Positions 36,450 to 45,348 of a stretch of 64,000 nucleotides of DNA are shown in pieces. A program made the position numbers and the translations under genes. The notes beneath the pieces were generated by a model, which saw only the letters and a program-made list of their open reading frames with translations, was not told where the DNA came from and ran no database searches. Where the stretch lies: the NCBI RefSeq assembly GCF_021390595.1, contig NZ_JAJEJR010000004.1, positions 1-64,000 of the forward strand. The letters run 5' to 3'. This stretch comes from Paraburkholderia sp. HP33-1 (GTDB taxonomy: Bacteria > Pseudomonadota > Gammaproteobacteria > Burkholderiales > Burkholderiaceae). How positions within the stretch are numbered: the stretch's first letter is position 1; the number at the start of each line of letters is the position of its first letter.

Positions 36450-37877
36450 AAGCCTGTGAGGCCGCACAGCCTTGCTACAGGCGACTTCTTACGCCGCTAC
36501 CGCCAGATTTTACTGAGATGGACCCGGCGCCCCCCTCCAGGGGACACTAACGCACTCACCGAGACGTGCGGAGGTTCATCATGGAAATCGACGTTCTCGG
36601 CATTGATCTCGCGAAACAGGTCTTCCAGCTCCACGGCGCCGATCGTCGAGGTCATGTTGTGCACCGGTCGAAGGTCTCACGCAGTTCATTCTTCGAATCC
36701 GTGCGCACCTTGAGTCCCAGGGTGGTCGTGATGGAACCCTGCAGCACGGCCCATCACTGGGCGAGGCGTTTCCAGTCGATCGGTATGGAAGTCCGGCTGA
36801 TCAGCCCGCAATACGTCGCACCGTTCGTCAAGACGAACAAGAACGACCGCAACGATGCGGAGGCGATCGTCGAGGCTGCCAGCCGGCCCACGATGCGTTT
36901 CGTCACGATCAAATCCGTCGAGCAGCAGGACATCCAAGCCGCGCACCGCATGCGGGCTATCCTGTTGCGTCACCGTACTGCGCTGATCAACCAGATACGT
37001 GGCCTGCTCGGTGAACGCGGACTGGCCATCTCGCGCTCACCGGAAGCCTTCAAGCGTGCGATACCGGAATTCCTGCGCACGAGCGCAGATGAACTGACTC
37101 CGTTTTGCCAGACGCTGCTCACTGAGCTTCTGCAGCACCTGGGCACCATCGAGGAACGTGTTCATCTCATCGAGGCATCCATCCAGTCATTCATGAAGAA
37201 ATCCATGCTTTGCAGGAAGATCGCCGAGATCCCCGGTATTGGTCCGATCACCGCCACAGCCATTGTCGCCGCGGTCGGCGACGCCACGCAGTTTCGCAAC
37301 GGCCGGCACCTGTCTGCCTGGCTGGGGCTCGTGCCCCGACAGTATTCGTCTGGCGGCAAGCCGCGCCTGCACGGCATCAGCCGACGCGGCGACACCTACT
37401 TGCAGACCTTGCTCATTCATGGCGCGCGGACTGTTCTGCGTTACGCACCGAAGAAAACTGATCCTCAGAGCATCTGGCTTCAGGCTTTGATGGCTCGACG
37501 CGGGCATAACTGCGCGGCGGTCGCATTGGCCAACAGGAACGCGCGGATCATCCAGGCACTACTCAGCGGCGATGCAACCTATATGGCGCGAAGCGCGGCA
37601 GCATAACCTCAAAACCGCTTGCAGGAAGGTAACGCCCACACACAGGTTTGCGAAGCTTCTCAAAGCGATGACGAAATAGGTTGAACCAGCATCCTGAAGC
37701 CTGTTTTTCGTGCCGGCTGCCACCTGTGGCAAGCCGCGATTTTGCTAAGGACGGGGTGCGCGGATCTCATCGAGGCTGCGGGCGTGCTTCGGCAACGGCC
37801 CATCTGGCAAGCCGGATACATGCATGCAGACCGTTTCGACATCACGAACAAGGAGCTTGCAAAAGGCGTCGGGTCCA
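36450..37877 (+). mobile_element. IS110 family element (IS1111 type), approximate limits
   Basis: The transposase gene at 36581-37606 is flanked by about 130 bases upstream and about 270 downstream that have no coding content and look like the non-coding ends of such elements. IS110-type elements lack ordinary long terminal repeats and keep their guide (bridge) RNA in one non-coding end. Exact borders could not be fixed from one copy. The 320 bases from 36260 to 36580 contain no other gene. Confidence 0.5.
36581..37606 (+). CDS. IS110 family (IS1111 group) transposase
   Basis: 341 residues from ATG 36581, with GGAGG 6 bases upstream. The N-terminal DEDD RuvC-like domain starts DVLGIDLAKQVFQLHG, with VVVMEPCSTAHHWARRF and KTNKNDRNDAEAIVEA. 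The C-terminal transposase_20 domain has IPGIGPITATAIVAAVGDATQFRNGRHLSAWLGLVPRQ with the conserved serine region after it (QYSSGGKPRLHGISRRGD). These enzymes act as RNA-guided recombinases. The gene appears intact. Confidence 0.93.
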   Translation: MEIDVLGIDLAKQVFQLHGADRRGHVVHRSKVSRSSFFESVRTLSPRVVVMEPCSTAHHWARRFQSIGMEVRLISPQYVAPFVKTNKNDRNDAEAIVEAASRPTMRFVTIKSVEQQDIQAAHRMRAILLRHRTALINQIRGLLGERGLAISRSPEAFKRAIPEFLRTSADELTPFCQTLLTELLQHLGTIEERVHLIEASIQSFMKKSMLCRKIAEIPGIGPITATAIVAAVGDATQFRNGRHLSAWLGLVPRQYSSGGKPRLHGISRRGDTYLQTLLIHGARTVLRYAPKKTDPQSIWLQALMARRGHNCAAVALANRNARIIQALLSGDATYMARSAAA

Positions 37878-37879
37878 TA

Positions 37880-38069
37880 CAAGCACGAAAAGGACGAATA
37901 CCCCGGAGCCCGATTCCATCTGCATGCCACCGTTCTGCAGAAAAACGTTCCACTGACCTTGACGACCTTAGGAAAATGGGTGTTCGGTGGTTTCCTCGCG
38001 CTCGGTCTGGTTTCGACAGTGATAGGGCCCGTGCGGCGCAGAGCGCTATCCGCTCGGCGTGAGTTGTAA
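37880..38069 (+). pseudogene. C-terminal fragment of an unidentified membrane protein
   Basis: A plus-strand frame running out of the IS110 end reads DEYPGARFHLHATVLQKNVP and then one hydrophobic helix, LGKWVFGGFLALGLVSTVIG, before PVRRRALSARREL and stop. The pattern of a single C-terminal helix with a basic tail suggests the end of an inner-membrane protein cut by the IS. The family was not recognised. Confidence 0.35.
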
Positions 38070-38134
38070 TCTGCTGGGTCCGGGCATAGCTTTGGCATGA
38101 ACCTCTCGCCGTTTAGCGGGAGTCGTCCATCACA

Positions 38135-38475
38135 TCAGAGCCCGGGGTTGTGGGTCAGCGGATAGTCACCGTACAGCGCGTCGAGGTAGCTGTAGTTCTG
38201 CTCGTTGCGCCACTGATGCGAGACGACCGCGTCCGCATGTTGAACCATGAAACCGACGATATCGTCACGTCCGTAAAACACAGCCTTGTGTTCGCGCACC
38301 AGATTCATCGAGTTCGCGAAGTACAGCATGGTCGCGTGGTCCTTCATGTGCAGCGTATTCAGTACATGCGTCACGCGCACCGAGGCGGGATCGGCACGGT
38401 AGGCTTCGTCGCAGACCAGCATCGGAATGCTCGACGAATTGTATCCCCGATCGCGGAGACGTTCCGGCGCTTGGC
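38135..38475 (-). pseudogene. DUF2827 (glycosyltransferase-like) fragment
   Basis: About 105 residues match the C-terminal part of DUF2827 proteins from burkholderial polysaccharide clusters: SSIPMLVCDEAYRADPASV, THVLNTLHMKDHATMLYFANSMNLVREHKAVFYGR, and VSHQWRNEQNYSYLDALYGDYPL. The frame stops at NPGL where the family continues, and the N-terminal half is absent; sequence above 38475 is unrelated. It and the preceding fragment look like debris of an envelope polysaccharide locus. Confidence 0.65.
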
Positions 38476-38588
38476 GAATTCTTGCCCGGCTTCGACTCCG
38501 AGAAGTAATAACGTCGCAGTAACGGAGTCTTCGTCGGTATAAAAGGAGCCCTCCCTCGTCGACCTTTTTTGTGCCTGGAAATTGTGAT

Positions 38589-40154
38589 TTAAATAGCGCG
38601 TGCAATCTTGAAGTTAGAAACCAGTGTCTGAAGGCGTTCTGCTTCTGCATGAACGCCACGGGCGGCAGCAGCGGCCTCTTCGACCAAGGCTGCGTTGTGC
38701 TGGGTCACCGTATCGATTTCGCCGATCGCCTTATTTATCTCCATGATGCCCCGGTGGCCGTCATCGGATGCATGGGTGATCTCCTTCATCAGCGTCGATA
38801 CGTGGGCGAACTCACTCACCACCTCGTTGATTTTGGACCCGGCATCGTTCACCAGTTGAGATCCTTGACCAACGCGGGTGACCGAATTGCTGACCAATTC
38901 CTTGATCTCTTTGGCGGCCATTGCTGAGCGTTGAGCCAGCGTGCGGACTTCCTGGGCGACGACGGCGAAACCACGACCTTCGTTGCCGGCACGTGCGGCT
39001 TCAACCGCCGCGTTAAGGGCCAAGATATTGGTCTGAAAGGCGATACCCTCGATAGTCGCAATGATGTCGGCGACTTTCCTGGATTGATCGGCAATGCCTG
39101 TCATGGTGGTCACGACATGTTTCATCACCTCGCCACCGCTGTTTGCCAAATCGGACGTAGTCTGCGCGAGTTCGAGTCCCTGTCTGGCATTCGCCGCGTT
39201 GTTCTGCACGGTCGCCGTCAACTGCTGGATAGAAGCTACCGTCTGTTCGAGAGATGCCGCCTGTTCCTCGGTGCGTTGGCTCAGATTCTCGTTACCTGCT
39301 GCGATTTCGGATGCACCGATCAGTACCGCCTCACTACCGGACCGCACCTGCTTCACTATATCGGCGAGACTCTCATTCATGCTGCGAAGCGCACGCATCA
39401 ATTGGCCGAGTTCAGTATCGGAATGGACCCTGACTTGCGACGTCAGATCCCCCGACGCGACTGCCTCAGCAATTTTTACGGCGTCATTTAACGGGAAGAT
39501 GATCGACGTCGCAACCGTGTTGCAGACATATACCGTCGCAACGATAGCGAAAAATATTACGGTGAACGTCAGCACCAGAGCCATATCGTATTCGTGAATG
39601 GCCTTGTCCGTAGCCTGATCTGCCTGCTTCTGAATGAAGTCCATATGGGCGGTGAGCGTGTTCTCAGTGGATTTGAAAACAGCAAAGATCTTGGTGTTGG
39701 CGAGCACCCGTTCGGCAGCAAGATCGGGGTTATCAGACATTGCAAGAGCGTAGAGTTCTTTGTTGATTACCGCGTACGCAGCAATAGCTTTCTTATCGTT
39801 CTCGAAATACTGACGATCCTCACCCGGCAGCGCGTGTTTTTCATAGCGATCGACACTCTTCCTCAGCTGGTCCAAGGCTCCGGCCCGAATCACAGCATTG
39901 GTATCTTTGGCTTGTTTGGTATCGGACAAAACAAGACCCAGCGTGGAGCGACGATCCGTACTCAGGGCCAGACGAAGATCAGCAACCGTTTTGACTGACT
40001 CCATCCAATTCTGCTTAATGTCGAGCAGATGTGATTGAATCTGATGCGCCTGGAAGAGCGCAAAACCCGCGGCGCTGCATAGCAACAGGATAACGATTGC
40101 GAAGCTAACAAACAGCCGGTTGCGCACTTTGAGATTGCGAAGAAGCAGGAGCAT
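38589..40154 (-). CDS. Methyl-accepting chemotaxis protein
   Basis: 521 residues from ATG 40154. A transmembrane helix lies near residues 13-35, followed by a four-helix-bundle type periplasmic sensor, a second helix (FTVIFFAIVATVYV) and a HAMP domain (PLNDAVKIAEAVASGDLTSQV). The cytoplasmic hairpin tip is standard: AFQTNILALNAAVEAARAG with GRGFAVVAQEVRTLAQRSA. It senses an unknown small molecule and signals to CheA/CheW. No C-terminal CheR-binding pentapeptide is seen. It may be chemotaxis toward compounds degraded by neighbouring loci, but that is conjecture. Confidence 0.92.
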   Translation of the reverse strand: MLLLLRNLKVRNRLFVSFAIVILLLCSAAGFALFQAHQIQSHLLDIKQNWMESVKTVADLRLALSTDRRSTLGLVLSDTKQAKDTNAVIRAGALDQLRKSVDRYEKHALPGEDRQYFENDKKAIAAYAVINKELYALAMSDNPDLAAERVLANTKIFAVFKSTENTLTAHMDFIQKQADQATDKAIHEYDMALVLTFTVIFFAIVATVYVCNTVATSIIFPLNDAVKIAEAVASGDLTSQVRVHSDTELGQLMRALRSMNESLADIVKQVRSGSEAVLIGASEIAAGNENLSQRTEEQAASLEQTVASIQQLTATVQNNAANARQGLELAQTTSDLANSGGEVMKHVVTTMTGIADQSRKVADIIATIEGIAFQTNILALNAAVEAARAGNEGRGFAVVAQEVRTLAQRSAMAAKEIKELVSNSVTRVGQGSQLVNDAGSKINEVVSEFAHVSTLMKEITHASDDGHRGIMEINKAIGEIDTVTQHNAALVEEAAAAARGVHAEAERLQTLVSNFKIARAI

Positions 40155-40390
40155 GTTTTCTTGTTTAAGTTGATTGTATAACCGAAGATATCGGCATGGC
40201 CCCATCAGTATCGATAGGGGCAAGCATGCTCTCTCTCCGTCAGTCGAATCAAACGAAGTGCTTGTCATCCAAAGAACTTTGGGAACGTCAGATCGAAAAG
40301 CGCAGCATAGAAAGCACGATACTCATCGATCGCTTCCGCGTGCTGATTATGGTCCACATATCCGACGAGCAAGGCCGGGAGCGGTGTCGT

Positions 40391-40930
40391 TCACACCGGT
40401 GCGCCAATGGCGCCGGAGGGTTTTGGGCTGCCCCTCAGGGCAACTGCCGAGGCGCCGGCTGGCCCATGGGCTGCAGAATTGACAAGTAAGCGCTTGAGCA
40501 ATCCAACAAAACTTTCCACTTCATCCTCGGTTAAGAGGCTAATCAATCTTTCGTCGGTTGCCCCGAGGAAAGCTGTAATTTTCGCCACCATGGCCACTCC
40601 GCTACCCGTAAGCTGAACACACCAGCAGCGACAGTCGTTTGGATGCCGAGACCTCATGACAATTCCGACGTCCATGAGACGCTGAATGACTCTGGATAGC
40701 GCCCCCATATCGTATTGCAGCCGGCGGGCGAGCTGAACCTGCGTCGTGAATTGCCGCCCAGCGAGACATGCGACGACCTTCGCCTGCGCAAACGAAATCC
40801 CAAGCGATGATTTCAAATGTCGATCAGCGCCCTCGAAGATCGCCTTGTCGACTTCGATGAAACGGGATAGCCAATTTAACGCTGAGACTTCAGCTACATG
40901 GCATAGGGGTGGATTCTCCTCGCTCTTCAT
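40391..40930 (-). CDS. MarR family transcriptional regulator
   Basis: 179 residues with a MarR winged helix: SFAQAKVVACLAGRQFTTQVQLARRLQYDMGALSRVIQRLMDVGIVMRSRHPNDCRCWCVQLT. The wing contains two cysteines (CRCWC), unusual for the family and perhaps redox-sensitive. A proline/alanine-rich tail follows. The gene stands alone, between the chemoreceptor and decayed DNA, so its target is unclear. The gap upstream is AT-rich. Confidence 0.85.
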   Translation of the reverse strand: MKSEENPPLCHVAEVSALNWLSRFIEVDKAIFEGADRHLKSSLGISFAQAKVVACLAGRQFTTQVQLARRLQYDMGALSRVIQRLMDVGIVMRSRHPNDCRCWCVQLTGSGVAMVAKITAFLGATDERLISLLTEDEVESFVGLLKRLLVNSAAHGPAGASAVALRGSPKPSGAIGAPV

Positions 40931-41230
40931 CTTCGCTGCATCTCCTACAAATGTGGCCGGAACCAGTAGTTGGGTTTCTACCTATACGTTCGAACCCCAC
41001 CTCTTACTATGGTCAATTGTTCTGTTCTGTGCCGCTGCCGCGGGTCCGGCGCACTGAATTGCTCTCATCTCGTGGGGGGAACCGTGTCGATGTATTTTGA
41101 CTTGTTTATATAATTCTAAAATGTATACTATCATTAATATCGACGGAAAGCACATGGTGGTACTTCTGAGCTTGACGGGGCAACTCCCCCTCGAAAATCG
41201 CCGTGACAATCCGAAACCGGATCAATCACG
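40931..41230. other. AT-rich gap upstream of MarR gene
   Basis: About 300 bases without a recognisable gene. An AT-rich stretch with TTTATATAATTCTAAAATGTATAC lies near 41104-41127, which probably holds promoter elements. No operator palindrome was convincing. Confidence 0.4.
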
Positions 41231-41415
41231 GTACCCTGGCAACGGGTTCGCAATTGCGCCAGTCATACCTTGACGAGCGACCGCTTCGGAACCGGCCGTG
41301 TACCGGTCCAAGAGGCGCTGAAGCTGCTCACCGTGGAGGGCATCATCGAAAATGATCCCTACCGCGGCTATTTGGTTGCATAGCTCACCAGCGAAGAAGC
41401 ACGGCGTATATAGCC
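41231..41415 (+). pseudogene. GntR (FadR/FCD) regulator fragment
   Basis: The frame reads GTLATGSQLRQSYLDER. After a shift it reads GRVPVQEALKLLTVEGIIENDPYRGYLVA, then a TAG stop and LTSEEARR. This parallels the intact GntR protein at 43231-43932 (LAPGVQLRQSDLAERFGISRVPVREALKLLAAEGIIEHDPNRGFFVAQLSSDEARQ). Only the helix-turn-helix part survives, with one frameshift and one stop. Confidence 0.7.
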
Positions 41416-41520
41416 ATTCGAAAAGACAGTGCTCGTTTTTGGGGGCCGCGTATCCGAAGCTTCTGATGCGACTTGCGAGCTCTGTCGCACTAACTAACCC
41501 GCCGCGCTAGTCTTACCGTG

Positions 41521-41960
41521 TCACAAGCTGAAACTCTGATTTGAGCGGTGGCAGCATGGACACAACGGGAAGCTGAGTTGATGGCGAATCGTGGTAGTCG
41601 AATCAGCTACGTGGCGCTGTGCGCGCAGGGCTCCTCTGGGGATGCAATCCGCGGGAAGCGAAGTTGCCTGGAGGGCGGCAAGGTTTGTTGGCGCTGACGG
41701 AACCGCCAGCAGTAAGTCGTTCAGAGACGAGAAACCCGTACGCCACGATACGTAACGCGGCATCGTGACGCAAAGCCTCGCCATCCTCGGTCTTCGATGC
41801 CCGACTCCCGGTTCCTGCATCAAGTCCTGGCAGTCGCGCCCGATACGCCAGCGCAAGTGCGCCTGGGCGACCAGTTCTTCCAGTGCAACGTCAGCCGGAA
41901 GGGTCGACAACAGGTACTTCAACGGGACGGTGAACACGACCTACCACCGGCGTTGGCCCT
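41521..41960 (-). pseudogene. IS701-like transposase C-terminal relic
   Basis: The minus strand encodes LKYLLSTLPADVALEELVAQAHLRWRIGRDCQDL, close to the end of IS701/IS4-like transposases. After frame changes a further conserved stretch, HDAALRIVAYGFLVSERL, can be read. No complete catalytic core or terminal repeats were found. Confidence 0.6.
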
Positions 41961-42001
41961 TGCGCCCGATGCCCGATGACTGCGGTGTTGCGGTGACGTT
42001 A

Positions 42002-42265
42002 CTACTGGGTCATTTGACCGGCAGCAGTGCCGGCCGCCGCACGCCGTTGCGCCACGATCGCGCCTGCGCGTTGCGCGCTTTCCGGGTAGTCGGACCAGTC
42101 GTCGGACTGATCGTAGCCCGCCTGCCGCCATTCGATCAGGTCGGCGCGCACCTTGGCCCGCGTCAGCGGCGCCGTGGAATCGTACGGTTGAGCCAGCGCC
42201 GCAACCGACGCAATGCAGCACGCTGCAGCAAGGATGCCGAGCACTACACGCGGAAAGGAGTTCAT
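42002..42265 (-). CDS. DUF4148 secreted protein
   Basis: 87 residues with a signal peptide (VVLGILAAACCIASVAALAQ) and the short domain typical of Burkholderiales: LTRAKVRADLIEWRQAGYDQSDDWSDYPESAQRAGAIVAQR. AAAGGA precedes the ATG. These small periplasmic proteins are abundant in the order and have no established function. The gene is isolated between IS relics and appears intact. Confidence 0.88.
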   Translation of the reverse strand: MNSFPRVVLGILAAACCIASVAALAQPYDSTAPLTRAKVRADLIEWRQAGYDQSDDWSDYPESAQRAGAIVAQRRAAAGTAAGQMTQ

Positions 42266-42554
42266 GGCAAGTCCTTTCTTATCGGGAATATCCCTGAAAG
42301 TATAGGCGCTGTCTTCATGAACGAAAGACAGATCGAAACATCTTCACTTCTCGCGTAGTTCACAGGCGGGGCGCGAGAAATGTGGTTCCGGCGGGCATGT
42401 ACCAACGAGGTGATCTACATCATGTGCTGGCGAAGCAATCTTCGAGAGGCTGGCGGCTAACGGATCACTGATTGCGTAACGCTCGTCGCCGTCCTGCGTT
42501 CACGCGAGAATTTTCACCACGCGGCCACTGCCGGAGCGAGACGTTCGATGGATC

Positions 42555-43075
42555 GCTCAGCATCGAGCCGTGCCGCGATTGTCGAAAGAATGCGCGGCGG
42601 AATCCTCTGGCTGCCGTCCATCGCAAAGGACCGTGACAGGCGGGACGCTCGCGTCGCATCTTCAAAGCGGCGGACCGGATGACGGCATCCGTCGCCCCTT
42701 GTCCTGGACACAGCTGGTGATCGATATCTTCAGGACATGGAAGTCCTGTCTCGACGAGCGCGGCATCGAGGCGTTGTGCGTCATGGCTACAGGCCGGCGA
42801 GCGCAGATTGATGGGGGCCAACTGCGGGGTTTGCCCGTGGCGCCGCCGCAAGGTCCGTTGGCACATGGCTTTGGCATCCGGCTGTGGATACTCACACGCG
42901 TACGAACGCTCATCGAACGGTTGTATCGCATCAGCTTCAGCGAGGTCCATGTCTGGCGAGTGGTGGGCGCGCTGGGTTTCAGTTCCAAAAAGCCGGAACG
43001 TGAAGCGACCGAACGCAACGAGGAACCCGTGCTGAACGGCAAGCGCAAGACCTCGCCAGCGCTCAAAAAACTTCG
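42555..43075 (+). pseudogene. IS630 family transposase relic 2
   Basis: The recognisable part, PLAHGFGIRLWILTRVRTLIERLYRISFSEVHVWRVVGALGFSSKKPEREATERNEE then KTSPALKK, is the helix-turn-helix and linker of an IS630-type transposase. The upstream stretch is degenerate and the DDE domain is missing. It ends just before the fold-back at 43083. It differs in sequence from relic 1 at 20374-20745. Confidence 0.65.
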
Positions 43076-43082
43076 TCGAGGT

Positions 43083-43143
43083 TTTCCGGGGACCGCGGCG
43101 CGGATTTTGAGGAAAAAGTACCCTTCGTCGCGGTCCCCGGAAA
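43083..43143. repeat. Fold-back with 15-bp perfect arms
   Basis: TTTCCGGGGACCGCG at 43083-43097 pairs exactly with 43129-43143 across a 31-base loop. It lies between the IS630 relic (plus) and the 3' end of the GntR gene (minus). It has no T-tract. It could be a REP/MITE-like palindrome, the end of a mobile element, or a processed mRNA terminus. Confidence 0.5.
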
Positions 43144-43230
43144 TCCACCATGAATCAAACAATATCCCGCGCTTCGAAAAATGCGAGCTTGGCCGGCAGT
43201 CTGGCGGAACTGCGGGTCCCCTTCCGCTGA

Positions 43231-43932
43231 TCACATCTCTCTGGCCGCAAGCACCGCCATCAAGCCGCTCAATACTATTGATCGCCCCTTTTCGTAAGTC
43301 GCGAGCAGCAAGTCTTTATCCCTACTTTGTAACGCCTTCACCAACCGCGCCTCGATATTCGCAGTGCGGTGTTCAGGGTTCGCTGAGATATCTGCGGCCA
43401 ATGCACGATAGCGATCGGTCAATCGCATCAATCGCAACGCTTCACGCTTGAGCACCTTGTTCGGCGACAGATCGAAAATCATGTCATGGAACGCGCGGTG
43501 TTGCTCGATCCAGCCCTCGCGATTGCCCGCCCCGAGCAAATGCTCAAGATCTGTGAGCATTACCTTGAGTTGCTTCATCTGCACCGGCGTCGGCCACTCT
43601 ATGGTCATCAGCAATTCAGCTTCAAGCAATTGCCGCATCCGATATAGTTGCCGTGCCTCGTCGCTCGACAGTTGGGCGACAAAAAACCCACGATTCGGAT
43701 CGTGTTCAATGATGCCTTCAGCGGCCAGCAGTTTCAGCGCCTCACGTACGGGCACTCGACTAATCCCGAAGCGCTCGGCAAGATCAGACTGACGCAGCTG
43801 GACACCGGGTGCAAGCACTCCCCGGTTGATCAGTTTGCGTACCTCTGCCGCCACCTGAGCCGGGAAGTCACTGCCGTCCAGTTCCAGAAGTTCGCCGGAA
43901 GTCACTCGGCCTAGGATCGAAACCGTATTCAT
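43231..43932 (-). CDS. GntR family regulator, FCD domain
   Basis: 233 residues. The N-terminal winged helix (QLRQSDLAERFGISRVPVREALKLLAAEGIIEHDPNRGFFV) is near residues 45-90. The all-helical FCD effector domain follows, with the metal-binding histidines in HRAFHDMIF. FadR-type regulators respond to carboxylic acids and usually repress catabolic operons. A palindrome TGCATATTACTATGCA lies about 100 bases upstream. A decayed relative is at 41231-41415. The aromatic or TRAP-associated genes further right are plausible targets. Confidence 0.9.
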   Translation of the reverse strand: MNTVSILGRVTSGELLELDGSDFPAQVAAEVRKLINRGVLAPGVQLRQSDLAERFGISRVPVREALKLLAAEGIIEHDPNRGFFVAQLSSDEARQLYRMRQLLEAELLMTIEWPTPVQMKQLKVMLTDLEHLLGAGNREGWIEQHRAFHDMIFDLSPNKVLKREALRLMRLTDRYRALAADISANPEHRTANIEARLVKALQSRDKDLLLATYEKGRSIVLSGLMAVLAAREM

Positions 43933-44031
43933 TTTCGTATTAAATCCAAGATTGTCCGGGCGCGAACGTCAACGTCCACGACACAGACCCTCGCTGCCCT
44001 GCGCGTTGCCCCGGCCCGCGAGAATTAACCT

Positions 44032-44047
44032 TGCATATTACTATGCA
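44032..44047. promoter_or_regulatory. Probable GntR operator
   Basis: TGCATA-TTAC-TATGCA is a perfect palindrome with 6-base arms, centred about 107 bases upstream of the GntR start. FadR-subfamily regulators commonly autoregulate through such sites. A similar GCATAATA...TATTATGC palindrome lies upstream of the porin gene at 50193-50214. Confidence 0.45.
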
Positions 44048-44706
44048 CTTAACTGTAATTGGCCGGTACTAGAGCGGTCAGACTATGTCCGCGGAGATGT
44101 CGCCCGGTCCCCGCGAGCGGAATGATTCTCCGGGACGAATCGAACCCAAGCGTGCGCCTGCGGCACACCGCTTCGCGACTTCGGGCTCGACCTTTTCCTG
44201 ACTCCGAAAAGCACCGGGTCAAGTGCTGCCATCTACCACTTAACCGAGAATTCCTGCACCATTTAGCATTTTATGTTGGCCTTGATTTTAAATGCAATCG
44301 ATCTAGGTCAAGCAACGAAGTTGGTTGCATAGACGATGCTCGCCCATTCCGTTTAACGAGATTCTCGCTCCCTTTGCCCACTCGGCAATGAAACCATCGT
44401 CGTCGAGCCCCGGCGCTCGACACGCTACCTGGACCAGCGACCTGAAATCTGAAGATCAAGAGACCCCTGATGAGCGCCGGCCTGACATCCCAATAACGGG
44501 CGCCGCTTGCCGCAGGGCGGAGACGACGGTCCTTCTGCGCAGCGGAGTCGAGGTGCCGCGGTTTGCAACCTGCCCAATGGCGGCACGGGCGCGCAGCCGC
44601 AACACTGCCGCTCGTCATAGTAGGCGGCGCCCGCCTCGCTCTTTGGATCCGGCGACCCGTCATAGTCGTCCGCATTGAACTGCGTTGGTCCTGGACATGC
44701 TGGAGC
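44048..44706. other. Decayed region without recognised gene
   Basis: About 660 bases with several open but unrelated frames on both strands. None showed a family signature or a plausible ribosome site. The right end contains the outer part of the IS3 relic that begins at 44707. Confidence 0.4.
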
Positions 44707-44972
44707 GTTAGTGTCCGGTCTTTCGTAAGCCTTGCGATAGGGCGAAGGCTCTACCGGCGGACGTATTCATCCGGCGTCACATCCTTCAACTCCTTGACAC
44801 GAATCCTTCAAATTCGTGACGCCACGTGACACCGAGTGGGACGGTAGACCCGACGCCAAGCCTCAATCTCGCGTTTGGTTTCAGCTAGGGATTCAAACTG
44901 ATGCAGATTCAGGCATTCGTCCCGGAATGAGTCATTGAATGTCTCAACGAAGCTGTTAGTCGCTCCGCAAAT
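44707..44972 (-). pseudogene. IS3 family OrfB C-terminal fragment with terminal end
   Basis: The minus strand reads NSFVETFNDSFRDECLNLHQFESLAETKREIEAWRRVYRP, then is interrupted, with VKELKDVTPDEYVRR in another frame. It ends at GTTAGTGTCCGGTC (44707-44720). The same end and closely related protein sequence occur in the opposite orientation in the element at 51438-52594. The 5' part is lost. Confidence 0.75.
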
Positions 44973-45348
44973 CATGACATTCTTAGTATTCGCGATGCCA
45001 GGATTTGAGAGGATTCTTTGTCGGGTACCCCCAGTTGTCGAATGGTCGCTCTGATGCGCTTACCCAGTCTTGAGTAGAACCGAACCGCTCGAATGCGATC
45101 TTCGGCGAGTACCTGAACAACCTCCAGATAGTCCAAGTTTTTCGTCGCCCCTTGACGCGACTTTTCTTTTAACGGTTAGGTCCCAGGTGATCTTCCACAA
45201 CGTCTACTCGACAAGCAGATGGGGCCGAGTATGAGGCATGGGAAGTGACTGTCGCGTCGTGGCCACTAAAATGCTCGCTCAAATCCCATCCATAATCGTT
45301 GCTGACTGACGGTGCAATTGCGCTATTCATCGTTTTATCCTCGATTAC
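44973..45348. other. Gap without recognised gene
   Basis: About 375 bases between the IS3 relic and the 3' end of the DHA2 transporter gene. No coding frame with recognisable similarity and no terminator hairpin was seen. Confidence 0.4.

Noticed and set aside
42570..43451. 293-residue plus-strand frame taken as a new gene
   Set aside because: Only the middle matches an IS630 transposase. The 3' part is antisense to the GntR gene, so it is a chance fusion of a relic and a shadow.
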